This document shows positions 10,311 to 19,902 of a stretch of DNA of 64,000 bases, piece after piece. Origin of the DNA: Candidatus Paralachnospira avium (GTDB lineage Bacteria; Bacillota; Clostridia; Lachnospirales; Lachnospiraceae); assembly GCA_904420245.1 (NCBI GenBank), contig CAJFUL010000030.1, positions 1-64,000 on the forward strand, read 5' to 3'. A model generated the notes under the pieces. It saw only the letters and a program-made list of their open reading frames with translations. It had not been told where the DNA came from and did no database searches. How positions within the stretch are numbered: the first letter of the stretch is position 1; each line of letters opens with the position of its first letter. The translations under genes were made by a program, and so were the position numbers.

Positions 10311-11305
10311 CGGCTTCCCCCCGTTTTTTTCGCTCTCTCCCGGCTCTTGTTCCGGCCCTCATACGCTTCATAAGCTTCTACGATCTTCTGGACAAGGGGA
10401 TGCCGCACGATGTCCTTGCTGGTCAGGCGGACGAAGGAAATATCCTCGATCTTCCGCAGGACCCGGACCGCCACATCCAGTCCGGAAGGCCCGTCTCCGC
10501 CCAGATCCCTCTGGCTCATATCGCCGGTGATGATGACCTTGGAGCCGAAGCCGATCCTGGTCAGGAACATCTTCATCTGGGCCGGCGTCGTGTTCTGGGC
10601 CTCATCCAGGATGATGTAGGCGTTGTCCAGGGTCCGGCCTCTCATATACGCCAGGGGAGCCACCTCGATGAGACCCTTCTCGGCATTGTGCAGATAGCTG
10701 TCGGCTCCCATGATCTCATAGAGAGCGTCATAGAGGGGCCTCAGATACGGATCGATCTTGCTCTGAAGATCCCCCGGCAGGAAGCCCAGCTTCTCTCCTG
10801 CCTCGATGGCGGGCCTGGTCAGGATGATCCTGCCCACTTCGTTGTTCTTGAAGGCCTGGATGGCCATGGCCATGGCCAGATACGTCTTTCCCGTACCGGC
10901 AGGCCCCAGTCCGAATACGATCATGTGCTTCCGGATCGCATCGATATATTCTTTCTGTCCCAGGGTCTTGGGCTTCACCGGCTTTCCGGAAATGGTCCGG
11001 CAGATCAGATCCTGGTCGATCTCCAGCAGCTTGTCCTCCTTCTCCTCAAAGGAGAGGGAAAGGGCATAGTCCACATTCTGTTCCGTGATGGAGTTCCCGC
11101 GTTTGGAAAGTTCGATCAGGTTTCCGAATACGCTCCTGGCCTTTCCCACCATGGCCTCCGGGCCGATCACCTTGATACAGCCGTCTCTGGAAACCATGGT
11201 GACCCGCAGGGTCCTCTCGATCTTTTTTAAATAGGCGTCAAACTGACCGCAGACATTCCTCTCATGCTCAGCCGGAATGTCGATCATCGTTTCAACAATC
11301 CCCAT
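10307..11305 (-). CDS. PhoH family ATPase
   Basis: 'GLGPAGTGKTYLAMAMAI', 'LTRPAIEAGEKLGFLPGDLQSKIDPYLRPLYDAL', 'EAQNTTPAQMKMFLTRIG'. Confidence 0.96.
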   Translation of the reverse strand: MGIVETMIDIPAEHERNVCGQFDAYLKKIERTLRVTMVSRDGCIKVIGPEAMVGKARSVFGNLIELSKRGNSITEQNVDYALSLSFEEKEDKLLEIDQDLICRTISGKPVKPKTLGQKEYIDAIRKHMIVFGLGPAGTGKTYLAMAMAIQAFKNNEVGRIILTRPAIEAGEKLGFLPGDLQSKIDPYLRPLYDALYEIMGADSYLHNAEKGLIEVAPLAYMRGRTLDNAYIILDEAQNTTPAQMKMFLTRIGFGSKVIITGDMSQRDLGGDGPSGLDVAVRVLRKIEDISFVRLTSKDIVRHPLVQKIVEAYEAYEGRNKSRERAKKTGGSR

Positions 11306-11413
11306 AGGCTTCTCGTCGTCTCCTTTAATGTATACTCTTCCCTATTCTAACATTTTTTGCCGGAAATTGAAGCCCTTTTTTGAAAAACCTTCCGTATTTT
11401 CCGGGGAGAACCG

Positions 11414-12604
11414 CTAAGGTTCTCCCCGGACCGCGATGGATTCCGTCGCCTGGACGAGGCCTGTGCTCCTGCAGATCCCGTCCTCCACCGTGACCGTCAG
11501 CTGCGTGTCCTCAAGGACTGTTCCGGAAGCCGACAGATTCTCGCACCAGGTCTCAAACCGGAGTCTGGCCTGCTCTTTCGCTTCTTCCTCTGAGTATACC
11601 CGGAAGGCTTCCTCGTATTCCCGGGCGGTGACGGTCCCCCATCCTATGGGCAGGTAAAAATCGCCCCACAGATGGAGCTTCGTATAGCGGTCGATGCGGT
11701 CTGAAGCCTCATACCGGTTTTTTCCTCCCGGAAGATACAGCCGTTTTCCCAAAAACCACAGATAATGCCGGGAGGTCTCCTCCCCGGAATAATGCCGGAC
11801 GGGAGTCGCCAGCGGAAATGAGTCTTCATAATGATACAGGAGCCTGGCCGTGACGTCTCCGTCTGCCCGCACCTCCTCTGTCTTCAGGAGGTTGCCTCCC
11901 TCATCGGTGATCTCCAGGGTGCCGGAAATCAGTACCTGCCCTGCCTCCACCACGTCGCCCGCATGGACCTTCGGCGTTCCGGCCCTGGTGATGATGGAAA
12001 CGATGGTCCCCGCCTTGGCCGCGGTGAGATCCCCGGAGAGCGCGCTCTCCGCCTCCTCCTCTTCCGTCCCGATCACCTGGTTTTCCTTGACCCGCACGAT
12101 CAGACGGTTTCCGGAGATCTCCGCCGATACCCAGGTGATGTCCCCGTAGGCGGCCCGGATCTCTTTCTCCAGGTCCTCGCAGACAATGCCGGACTTTTTC
12201 ATACCATGGACGTATCCCAGGTCCTCCAGGAAAGAAAGAAGGGCGCTGTCCGTATATTTGAGATTTCCCTCCATATGGATATCCCAGATAAACAGGGAAG
12301 AATAATACAGGAAGCCTGTACAGGACACGATCCCCGCAAAGAAGGCCAGCCTCGCCCGATTCCTCCGGAGAAAGAAAAAGATCCCGCGTTTCTCCAGGAT
12401 GGAGAGTTTTACGCCTGCCTTTCTGGCCAGACGTCTCACCTTAAAAAAGCCGGGAGCTTCCATGGAAAACAAAAACCCCTCCCGGTCCGGCCGGAGATCT
12501 TCCAGAAGGATCCCGTGGAAGCTGCACAGATTAAAAAAACGTTCCGGGTCTTGGCCGGATACCCGGACCGTCAGGATATTCTTTAAGCTTCTGGATCTAT
12601 TCAT
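11414..12604 (-). CDS. yqfD: sporulation protein YqfD
   Basis: 396 aa; position between yqfC and phoH; 'IHMEGNLKYTDSALLSFLEDLGYVHGMKKSGI...EKEIRAAYGDITWVSAEISGNRLIVRVKE'. Confidence 0.92.
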   Translation of the reverse strand: MNRSRSLKNILTVRVSGQDPERFFNLCSFHGILLEDLRPDREGFLFSMEAPGFFKVRRLARKAGVKLSILEKRGIFFFLRRNRARLAFFAGIVSCTGFLYYSSLFIWDIHMEGNLKYTDSALLSFLEDLGYVHGMKKSGIVCEDLEKEIRAAYGDITWVSAEISGNRLIVRVKENQVIGTEEEEAESALSGDLTAAKAGTIVSIITRAGTPKVHAGDVVEAGQVLISGTLEITDEGGNLLKTEEVRADGDVTARLLYHYEDSFPLATPVRHYSGEETSRHYLWFLGKRLYLPGGKNRYEASDRIDRYTKLHLWGDFYLPIGWGTVTAREYEEAFRVYSEEEAKEQARLRFETWCENLSASGTVLEDTQLTVTVEDGICRSTGLVQATESIAVRGEP

Positions 12605-12860
12605 AGATGATCTTTTGAATCCTCCCTGTGATCTTCATGGAATCTCTGCCGAAATAGGAGATGGAAAGGTCCGAACCCTCGATCCGGATGCGGCACATGC
12701 CGCTTAAGATCCGGATGCAGTCCGGATCGTATTCCAAAAGCCCTTTATGGTTCTCAATGGTGATCTCCATGGAGCCCACCGCCGTAAGGATGGCCGCTCC
12801 CAGGCAGAGATCTTTCGGAAGGCCGAGAGCCTGCACAAATATCTCCCTCTTCTTTTTCAC
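12597..12860 (-). CDS. yqfC: YabP/YqfC family sporulation protein
   Basis: 87 aa; 'MEITIENHKGLLEYDPDCIRILSGMCRIRIEG'; adjacent to yqfD. Confidence 0.9.
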   Translation of the reverse strand: MKKKREIFVQALGLPKDLCLGAAILTAVGSMEITIENHKGLLEYDPDCIRILSGMCRIRIEGSDLSISYFGRDSMKITGRIQKIIYE

Positions 12861-12926
12861 GGCGCCCTCCTTTCTCTCTGTTAAGCTTATGAGAAAGGAC
12901 AGAAAAAAAGAAGGCGGAAGGTGATC

Positions 12927-13204
12927 TTAATCCTCCAAACGCGTCCAATGGTTTTTTCCCGCGGCAAAATCTTCTGCGGACATCTTCGCCAGATAATCGT
13001 CCCTGCCAATCAAAAATTCTGCGATCACCTGACCATTTTCCACAGCTATGATCTCATAATCCGGATTTTTTTCCTCTCGGATCTGTTCACAGCTTCCATC
13101 CTCTTTATATTGGTACGTTTTACGAAAACCTTCTTCATAATTATTCGCACAGAAAAACAAGCAAGGATAAACACAAAATACACAATAACCCTTTATTTTT
13201 CATC
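12927..13204 (-). pseudogene. putative small lipoprotein/secreted protein with an apparent frameshift
   Basis: RBS-preceded ATG frame (MKNKGLLCILCLSLLVFLCE*) overlaps the ORF ANNYEEGFRKTYQYKEDG... in the +1 frame across a T5 run; the ORF has no other good start (TTG only). Confidence 0.5.
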
Positions 13205-13346
13205 AACTCCCCCTTTGCTGAAGCTGTTTTGTATCTACATCAACTCTATGATCCCATTATAGAATAAACAATATTCACTTTCAATCTAAATATTTCTGTT
13301 TTTATGGTAATAACATTTATGATTCACTTATCCTTGACAAAGGGCA

Positions 13347-13378
13347 CAAAAAAAGACCGTCCATGGACGGTCCTTTTT
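13347..13378 (-). terminator. bidirectional-looking terminator after rpsU
   Basis: A8-GACCGTCC ATGGACGGTC-C-T5 dyad. Confidence 0.9.
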
Positions 13379-13386
13379 CTGCACAA

Positions 13387-13563
13387 TTAGTTATATTTGC
13401 GCTTTCTAGCGGCTTCAGACTTTTTCTTGCGTCTAACGCTGGGTTTCTCGTAATGCTCTCTCTTACGGATCTCCTGCTGAATACCGGCCTTTGCACAGTT
13501 TCTCTTGAATCTGCGCAGGGCACTATCTAAGCTTTCATTGTCTTTCACAATAACGTTTGACAT
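13387..13563 (-). CDS. rpsU: 30S ribosomal protein S21 (58 aa, absent from ORF track)
   Basis: Own translation: [58 protein letters not shown]; strong purine-rich RBS. Confidence 0.97.
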   Translation of the reverse strand: MSNVIVKDNESLDSALRRFKRNCAKAGIQQEIRKREHYEKPSVRRKKKSEAARKRKYN

Positions 13564-13640
13564 AGACTCACACCTAACCTCCCTCCAGTTGTGTATTGTG
13601 CATGATACAACTGTTTGGGTATATTTTTCGCACTAAAATT

Positions 13641-13668
13641 AGTATATCACAAATTGCGGTTTCGTCAA
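13641..13668 (-). promoter_or_regulatory. sigma-A-like promoter for rpsU
   Basis: Minus strand TTGACG-N16-TATACT. Confidence 0.75.
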
Positions 13669-13671
13669 TAC

Positions 13672-16314
13672 CTATTTTACCTGTTCTGCCACAATTTCCA
13701 TGGCTTTTTTCAGAGCATCCGGGATCCCGGCAGGATTTTTGCCTCCGGCCTGGGCCATACCCGGCCTTCCGCCGCCGCCTCCGCCTACGCAGGCCGCCGC
13801 TGCCTTGATGAGATTTCCCGCATGGGCGCCCCTCTTCTGGGCTCCCTCGGTGGCAGTGGCCATCAGGTTTACTTTTCCTCCCTGTTCGGAGACGATCACC
13901 ACAACGCCCTCTCCCAGCTTCTCCTTCAGCTCATCACCCAGGTTCCGCAGGCCGTTCATATCCACGCCCTTCACCTGGATGGCCAGGACCTTGACGCCGT
14001 TTACCTCCTGCACCTGGTCCATGACGTCGCCCATGGCTTCCTTGGCCAGTTTGTCCTTCAGCTTTTCATTCTCGGAATGAAGGACGCGGACCTCTTCCTG
14101 GAGGGCCTCGATCTTCTTGACCAGACCGGCGGGCTCTGTCTTGGCCGCCCTGGCCGCCTGATGGAGCGTCTCTTCCAGTTCATTGTAGTAGGCAAGGACG
14201 CCGTTTCCGGTCAGGGCTTCGATCCTGCGGACTCCGGCGGCGATACCGGCCTCGGAAATGATCTTGAAGGTGGTGATGGCGGACGTATTGGCCACATGGG
14301 TCCCGCCGCACAACTCCTTGGAGAAATCGCCCATGGACACGACGCGGACCGTGTCTCCGTATTTTTCGCCGAAGAGCGCCATGGCTCCCGCCTTCTTGGC
14401 TTCGTCGATGCTCATGATCTGCGTGGTCACGGGAATGGCCGCCGCGATCTCCCGGTTCACCAGCTCCTCCACCTGCTCAAGCTCCTCTTTCGTCATGGCG
14501 GAGAAATGGGTAAAGTCAAAGCGGAGCCTGTGGGCGTCCACATAGGAACCGGCCTGCTCCACATGGGTGCCCAGGACTACCCGCAGCGCTTTCTGCAGAA
14601 GGTGGGTGGCGCTGTGGTTCTTGCAGGTCTCTCTCCTGTTCTCCGCGTCCACTTCCATGACGGCGCGGTCTCCCTTGCAGAACATGCCCCTGGTCACCTT
14701 TCCGATATGGCCCACCTTGCCTCCCTGGAGGTGGATCACGTCAAAGACGGTAAACTCGGCGTTTTCCGTCCGGATCACGCCTGTATCGGCCTTCTGACCG
14801 CCCATGGTGGCATAGAAAGGCGTCGAGTCGGTGATGATGGTCCCCTCGTCTCCGTCGGCCAGCGCCTCCACGATGGCGTCGGCGGTGGTCAGGGCCGTCA
14901 CCGTTCCCTCTCCCTTCAGGGACGTATATCCGGTAAATTCCGTTGTCAGAGCCGGATCGATGGCCTGGTAAATGTCATCCCGGCCCATATAGTTGCTGGT
15001 CTTTCTGGAGCTTCTGGCCATCTCTCTCTGGACGTCCATGGCTTTCTTGAAGCCCTCTTCATCCACGGAAAGTCCCTTCTCCTCCAGGATCTCCCTGGTC
15101 AGGTCCAGAGGGAACCCATAAGTGTCATAGAGACGGAACGCGTCCGGACCGGACAGAGTCTTCTCTCCGGCAGCCGCCAGCTTCTCCTCCAGATCGGCGA
15201 GGATCGTAAGACCCTGGTCGATGGTCTTATTGAACTTCTCCTCCTCTTCCGTCAGGACCTTGAAGATCATCTCCTTCTTCTCTTCCAGCTCCGGATATCC
15301 GTCCTCGGAAAGGGCGATGACCGTCTCGGAGAGCTTGGCCAGGAAACGGCCCTCGATGCCCAAAAGGCGTCCATGGCGGGCAGCCCGGCGCAGGAGCCTC
15401 CGCAACACGTATCCGCGTCCCTCGTTGGAGGGCATGATGCCGTCGGAGATCATGAAGGTGCAGGAACGGATATGGTCTGTGATCAGCCGCAGGGACACGT
15501 CCTTCTTCTCATCCTGCTGATAGGAGATCCCCGCCAGCTCCGCCACCTTATCCAGCAGAGCCTTGATGGTATCCACCGCGAAAATGGAATCCACATCCTG
15601 GACCACCACGGCCAGACGCTCCAGTCCCATGCCGGTGTCGATATTTTTCTGCTCCAGGGTCGTATAATGATCGTGGCCGTCGTTGTTGAACTGGGTGAAT
15701 ACGTTGTTCCAGACCTCGATATACCGGTCGCAGTCGCAGCCTACGGTACAGCCGGGCTTCCCGCAGCCGTACTTCTCTCCCCTGTCGTAGTAGATCTCGG
15801 AGCAGGGACCGCAGGGGCCGGCTCCGTGCTCCCAGAAATTGTCTTCCTTGCCGAATTTGAAGATCCGGTCCGCCGGGATGCCGATCTCCTTGTTCCAGAT
15901 GTCAAAAGCCTCGTCATCTTCCAGATAGACGGAAGGATAGAGCCGGTCGGCGGAAAGTCCCACCACCTTTGTCAGGAACTCCCAGGACCAGTTTATGGCC
16001 TCCCTCTTAAAGTAATCTCCGAAAGAAAAATTTCCCAGCATCTCGAAAAAGGTGCCGTGGCGGGCCGTCTTGCCCACATTCTCGATGTCGCCGGTGCGGA
16101 TGCACTTCTGGCAGGTGGCCACCCTCCTCCTGGGGGGGATCTCCTGCCCGGTGAAATAGGGCTTAAGGGGCGCCATGCCTGAATTGATGAGAAGCAGGCT
16201 GTTGTCGTTGTGAGGCACCAGAGAAAAACTCTTCATCACCAGATGCCCCTTGCTCTCAAAAAAGTCCAGGAACATCCGTCTCAACTGGTTTACACCGTAC
16301 TTTTCCACAATCAT
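13672..16314 (-). CDS. alaS: alanyl-tRNA synthetase
   Basis: Likely start MIVEKYGVNQLRRMFLDFFESKGH; 'SLVPHNDNSLLLINSGMAPLKPYF', 'HSATHLLQKALR', 'GGGGGGRPGMAQAGG'. Confidence 0.97.
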   Translation of the reverse strand: MIVEKYGVNQLRRMFLDFFESKGHLVMKSFSLVPHNDNSLLLINSGMAPLKPYFTGQEIPPRRRVATCQKCIRTGDIENVGKTARHGTFFEMLGNFSFGDYFKREAINWSWEFLTKVVGLSADRLYPSVYLEDDEAFDIWNKEIGIPADRIFKFGKEDNFWEHGAGPCGPCSEIYYDRGEKYGCGKPGCTVGCDCDRYIEVWNNVFTQFNNDGHDHYTTLEQKNIDTGMGLERLAVVVQDVDSIFAVDTIKALLDKVAELAGISYQQDEKKDVSLRLITDHIRSCTFMISDGIMPSNEGRGYVLRRLLRRAARHGRLLGIEGRFLAKLSETVIALSEDGYPELEEKKEMIFKVLTEEEEKFNKTIDQGLTILADLEEKLAAAGEKTLSGPDAFRLYDTYGFPLDLTREILEEKGLSVDEEGFKKAMDVQREMARSSRKTSNYMGRDDIYQAIDPALTTEFTGYTSLKGEGTVTALTTADAIVEALADGDEGTIITDSTPFYATMGGQKADTGVIRTENAEFTVFDVIHLQGGKVGHIGKVTRGMFCKGDRAVMEVDAENRRETCKNHSATHLLQKALRVVLGTHVEQAGSYVDAHRLRFDFTHFSAMTKEELEQVEELVNREIAAAIPVTTQIMSIDEAKKAGAMALFGEKYGDTVRVVSMGDFSKELCGGTHVANTSAITTFKIISEAGIAAGVRRIEALTGNGVLAYYNELEETLHQAARAAKTEPAGLVKKIEALQEEVRVLHSENEKLKDKLAKEAMGDVMDQVQEVNGVKVLAIQVKGVDMNGLRNLGDELKEKLGEGVVVIVSEQGGKVNLMATATEGAQKRGAHAGNLIKAAAACVGGGGGGRPGMAQAGGKNPAGIPDALKKAMEIVAEQVK

Positions 16315-16404
16315 TCCTCCATATCGCTCATATGGCCGGGCCATACTGCTGTTTTTTCCATTTTTTAAGCATAGCACAACCCTTTTATTTCTGCAAGCAA
16401 AAGG

Positions 16405-17337
16405 TTAGTAGACAACATCATAATGGTACGGATCCTCCGTCTGCGGATCGGATTCCAGGAAGTACCGGAGTTCGACATAGGTCTCCACATACTCCACGAG
16501 GCACTCTTCCATGACCGAGAGGGGGGACACCACCATGTCGAAGCGGACCATGGGAGGATTTCCCTCGTTTTGAAATTCCCGGTCCTGTCCGCCCACGGCC
16601 GTGAGGGCGTACTCTCCCTCCCCGGTGATCCACTGCTGAGAGGGAAAATAATATGCCAGATCGTTTAAATATCCTTCATTGACCGGATCCGGCATGAACT
16701 CCTGGCCCAGAAAAGGCTCCAGATACTCCATGACCGGCTCCAGCACAAGAGGATCGGACTTGCGGATATTCCTTCCCAGGAAGCAGATGGCCTGGCTCTC
16801 TTCATGGTAATCACGGACGGTCCCGCAGCCGGCCAGACGCACCGGCATCCCCGTCCGCGCATCCAGAAACAGCCGGAGCCACGCGCCTTCGTAGGTATAG
16901 GAGGCGCACCAGAGGGCGGCCTCCCCGTATTCCGGATGGACTCTCAAAGTCATCTGCGGCTCCGTGATCCCCAGCTGGGAGGGATAGCCGGCCTGGGTGA
17001 GGGTCTGGCTGTATTTATAGAGAAATTCCGAAGCATACTGGGCCGCCTCCTCTCTGGAAAGCTCTTCTGTCCTGGGCCCTCTCTCCGGGTATGTATCCTC
17101 AAAGTCTTCCCGGAGGGCCATCTCCGAAAGCAGCTGGAGTCTCCCGGCCGCGGACAGATAGGAATTCGCTTCCTCCTGCTGCCAGGAAGCGTCCGCCAAA
17201 GCTCCGTCTCCCCGGTACAAGCTGTCCGCCTGCCGCTCCAGGAGCAGATGGACGGCCGCCGTCCCGCCGGCTCCCATCAGACACAGGAGCATGAGCGCCG
17301 CCAGCCCGCGAAAGAACCCACTCTTCCGTCTCTTCAT
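16405..17337 (-). CDS. hypothetical membrane-anchored protein in TCS operon
   Basis: N-terminal TM (GLAALMLLCLMGAGGTAAVHLLL); overlaps the 3' end of the kinase gene by 4 nt. Confidence 0.75.
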   Translation of the reverse strand: MKRRKSGFFRGLAALMLLCLMGAGGTAAVHLLLERQADSLYRGDGALADASWQQEEANSYLSAAGRLQLLSEMALREDFEDTYPERGPRTEELSREEAAQYASEFLYKYSQTLTQAGYPSQLGITEPQMTLRVHPEYGEAALWCASYTYEGAWLRLFLDARTGMPVRLAGCGTVRDYHEESQAICFLGRNIRKSDPLVLEPVMEYLEPFLGQEFMPDPVNEGYLNDLAYYFPSQQWITGEGEYALTAVGGQDREFQNEGNPPMVRFDMVVSPLSVMEECLVEYVETYVELRYFLESDPQTEDPYHYDVVY

Positions 17338-18680
17338 GGCGTTCCCTCCTTTCTGCCGGGGATCCGGACCGTCACGGTGGTCCCCTGCCCCTCCCTGCTC
17401 TTAAATTCCAGGGAAGTGTGATGGAGGGCCGCGATCTTCCGGCAGAGCGCCAGCCCCAGACCGGCTCCGTTCTGCTTCCGGCTCCTGGACTTGTCCACCA
17501 TGTAAAAAGGCTCCTGGATATGGGAGAGGCTTTCCCTGGGGATCCCCCGCCCGTCGTCGCTGACTGAGAGGAGATACCCGCCGTCCGTCCGCTCTCCCTT
17601 CAGCAGGATGGAACGGCTTCCGGCCTTCCCGGCGTTGTCGATCAGATTCAGGATGAGCGTCTTCATCAGATCCCACTCGATACAGAGCTCCCCGTTTTGG
17701 AAACGGATCAGGAGCTTTTGTTTCCGGCCTTCCTGGTACAGAGGCTTTAAGGTCTCCCGGATGTCCTGGAAGAATTCTCTGGCCGGCACCTGCTCCAGGC
17801 AGAAATCCTCCTGCCCCAGGGCGATGAACCGCAAAAGCTTCTGCGACAGCTGCTCCAGCCGCATCCCTTCGTTCAGGATATAGGAGGCGGCCTCCCGGAC
17901 TTCTTCCCTGGAATATTCCTTCTGATAGAGGCTGTCGGCGTATCCGATTATGGCCGTCATGGGAGTCTTGATCTCATGGGAAAAATCTCCCATGAACCGT
18001 TCTTTTCGCTCCGCCTCCTGCGAAAGCTCCTCCACCTTCTGCTGGACGGCCTCCGCCATCTGGTTAAAGGAGCGGGCCAGTTCTCCGATCTCATCCCGCC
18101 CTTTCTCCGGAACACGTTCCGTATACTCTCCGCAGGAGATGCGCTCCGCCGCGTCCTTAAGCTTCCGGATGGGCTTCACCAGAAAATAAGAAACCGCCGC
18201 CATGCAGAGGATACAGGCGGCCATGGCCATATAGACAGCCAGGCTGTACTCCCGCTCCATATGCAGCCGTTCTTCATAGATTTGGGAAATATCTTTTCCC
18301 ATGGTCAAAAGGCTGCCGTCCGGCAGCCTCCCCGATACAAAGAGCACCTGTTTTCCCCCCGTCTCCCGGATCCGGTAGGAAAGGCTTCCAGTGACTTCCA
18401 TCCCGTCGGAAGCAGCTTCCCACTCTGCCGGAAGATCGGAAGAAATGCTGCCGGAAACGCTCTCCAGCCGCATATGCCGCTCCCCCAGCTGCTCCCTGCC
18501 GGCCTCCTCTCCGCTCAGATAGACCGCCATCCGGATGAACCTGTACTGCTCCAGCTCATGGCTGACCTCCTGGGACATGGCGTCGGAAAAGCTCCTGGAG
18601 ACCATATAATATTCCACGAAGCAGAGGACCGCCGTCAAAACCGTCACAGTGGAAAGCAGGATCTTGAAAAAAAGCTTCAT
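17334..18680 (-). CDS. sensor histidine kinase (HAMP, HisKA, HATPase)
   Basis: Likely start MKLFFKILLSTVTV; 'GDFSHEIKTPMTAIIGYADSL', 'LILNLIDNAGKA', 'SVSDDGRGIPRES', 'GAGLGLALCRKIA'. Confidence 0.95.
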   Translation of the reverse strand: MKLFFKILLSTVTVLTAVLCFVEYYMVSRSFSDAMSQEVSHELEQYRFIRMAVYLSGEEAGREQLGERHMRLESVSGSISSDLPAEWEAASDGMEVTGSLSYRIRETGGKQVLFVSGRLPDGSLLTMGKDISQIYEERLHMEREYSLAVYMAMAACILCMAAVSYFLVKPIRKLKDAAERISCGEYTERVPEKGRDEIGELARSFNQMAEAVQQKVEELSQEAERKERFMGDFSHEIKTPMTAIIGYADSLYQKEYSREEVREAASYILNEGMRLEQLSQKLLRFIALGQEDFCLEQVPAREFFQDIRETLKPLYQEGRKQKLLIRFQNGELCIEWDLMKTLILNLIDNAGKAGSRSILLKGERTDGGYLLSVSDDGRGIPRESLSHIQEPFYMVDKSRSRKQNGAGLGLALCRKIAALHHTSLEFKSREGQGTTVTVRIPGRKEGTP

Positions 18681-18681
18681 C

Positions 18682-19323
18682 TCATACCTCCAGCCGGTAT
18701 CCGACCCGGAACACCGTCCGGATCCTGTCCTCCCACCCCAGTTTCTTCCGCAGTTTCTGCACATGGCAGTCCAGAGTCCTGGTCTCGCCGGTATAGATCT
18801 CGTTCCAGACGTCTTCATAGATCTGGGCCCGGGAAAGCGCCACATTCTTGTGGTTCAAAAGCTCCGCCAGGATCTCAAATTCCTTTCCCGTAAGCTCCAC
18901 GGGCCGTCCGTTCTTGAGCACCTGCCGCGCCACCAGATCGATCTGGACGTCTCCGATCTGGATGGGAGTAAGGTTCCTTCCGCTCCGCCGAAGCACAGCC
19001 TCCACCCGGGCCAAAAGCTCGCTGATCTGAAACGGCTTCACGATATAGTCGTCGGCTCCCAGCTTGAGTCCCAGCACCTTGTCCGAAAGCTGTCCTTTGG
19101 CTGTCACAAAGATCACGGGAATATCCAGGGCCTTCATATATTCCAGCAGCTCATATCCGTCGATGCCGGGGAGCATGATGTCCAAAAGGGCAAGAGAATA
19201 GGAGGCTCTCTCGATGAATTCCGCCGCCTCTGTCCCGCTCCTGGCCCAGTCACAGAGATACCCTTCTTCCAGAAGGGTGCGGTATATCAGGATCCCGATG
19301 GCCTCCTCGTCTTCTGCTACCAA
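18682..19323 (-). CDS. OmpR-family response regulator
   Basis: 'VAEDEEAIGILIYRTLLEEGY...LALLDIMLPGIDGYELL...VTAKGQ...GADDYIVKPF', winged-helix C-terminus; TTG start. Confidence 0.94.
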   Translation of the reverse strand: MVAEDEEAIGILIYRTLLEEGYLCDWARSGTEAAEFIERASYSLALLDIMLPGIDGYELLEYMKALDIPVIFVTAKGQLSDKVLGLKLGADDYIVKPFQISELLARVEAVLRRSGRNLTPIQIGDVQIDLVARQVLKNGRPVELTGKEFEILAELLNHKNVALSRAQIYEDVWNEIYTGETRTLDCHVQKLRKKLGWEDRIRTVFRVGYRLEV

Positions 19324-19357
19324 TATTTTTTTTACGGTATCTCCCCCTTTCCGTATT

Positions 19358-19375
19358 TGTATAGTATACGATACA
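19358..19375. promoter_or_regulatory. candidate operator dyad upstream of TCS operon
   Basis: TGTATAGTATACGATACA, 16/18 symmetric positions. Confidence 0.45.
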
Positions 19376-19404
19376 GATGTATGGGAGTTGTAAATTTCCG
19401 GACG

Positions 19405-19902
19405 CTACTGTTCAAGCCCCGTATCTTCCAGCAGGGGCCCGTGGTCGGCGGCCGCCGTGGCCAGTCTGTCGCAGCGTTCGTTTTCCGGATGTCCGTCGTG
19501 GCCCTTCACCCATCGAAAGACCGTCTCATGAGGTTCCATGGCCTTAAGGAGCCGTTTCCAGAGGTCCGTATTCTTGACCGGCTCGCCCCGTCCTCTCTTC
19601 CAACCCTTTTTGATCCAGCTCTCCAGCCAGTGCTCCGTGAAAGCCTTCACCACATAGGCCGAATCGGAGACCACCTCCACCCGGCAGGGGCGGTTCAGGG
19701 CTTCCAGTCCTGCGATGACTCCCATCAGCTCCATCCTGTTGTTGGTGGTCTTCCTGTATCCGGCTGAAAGCTCCTTCTCGTGGAGACGGCCTTCTCTGTC
19801 CACATACTGGAGGATGGCGCCGTAGCCGCCCGGCCCGTCGGGATTTCCCCTGGCCGCTCCATCTGTATAAAGCGTCACTTTCATCATGGCTCCAAACTCC
19901 AT
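19405..19902 (-). CDS. rnhA: ribonuclease HI
   Basis: '[23 protein letters not shown]', '[15 protein letters not shown]', '[17 protein letters not shown]'. Confidence 0.96.
   Translation of the reverse strand: MEFGAMMKVTLYTDGAARGNPDGPGGYGAILQYVDREGRLHEKELSAGYRKTTNNRMELMGVIAGLEALNRPCRVEVVSDSAYVVKAFTEHWLESWIKKGWKRGRGEPVKNTDLWKRLLKAMEPHETVFRWVKGHDGHPENERCDRLATAAADHGPLLEDTGLEQ

Noticed and set aside
13317-13523. ORF-track 68-aa minus-strand ORF at the rpsU locus
   Set aside because: Wrong frame; the real S21 gene is at 13387-13563 in another frame.
13615-16182. 855-aa plus-strand ORF antisense to alaS
   Set aside because: Exact antisense of a highly conserved gene; His/Gly/Leu-rich composition typical of the antisense reading of GC-rich coding sequence; no recognisable domain.
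16315-16404. T-box riboswitch upstream of alaS
   Set aside because: Only about 90 bp to the preceding gene's stop codon and no recognisable T-box sequence or specifier stem.
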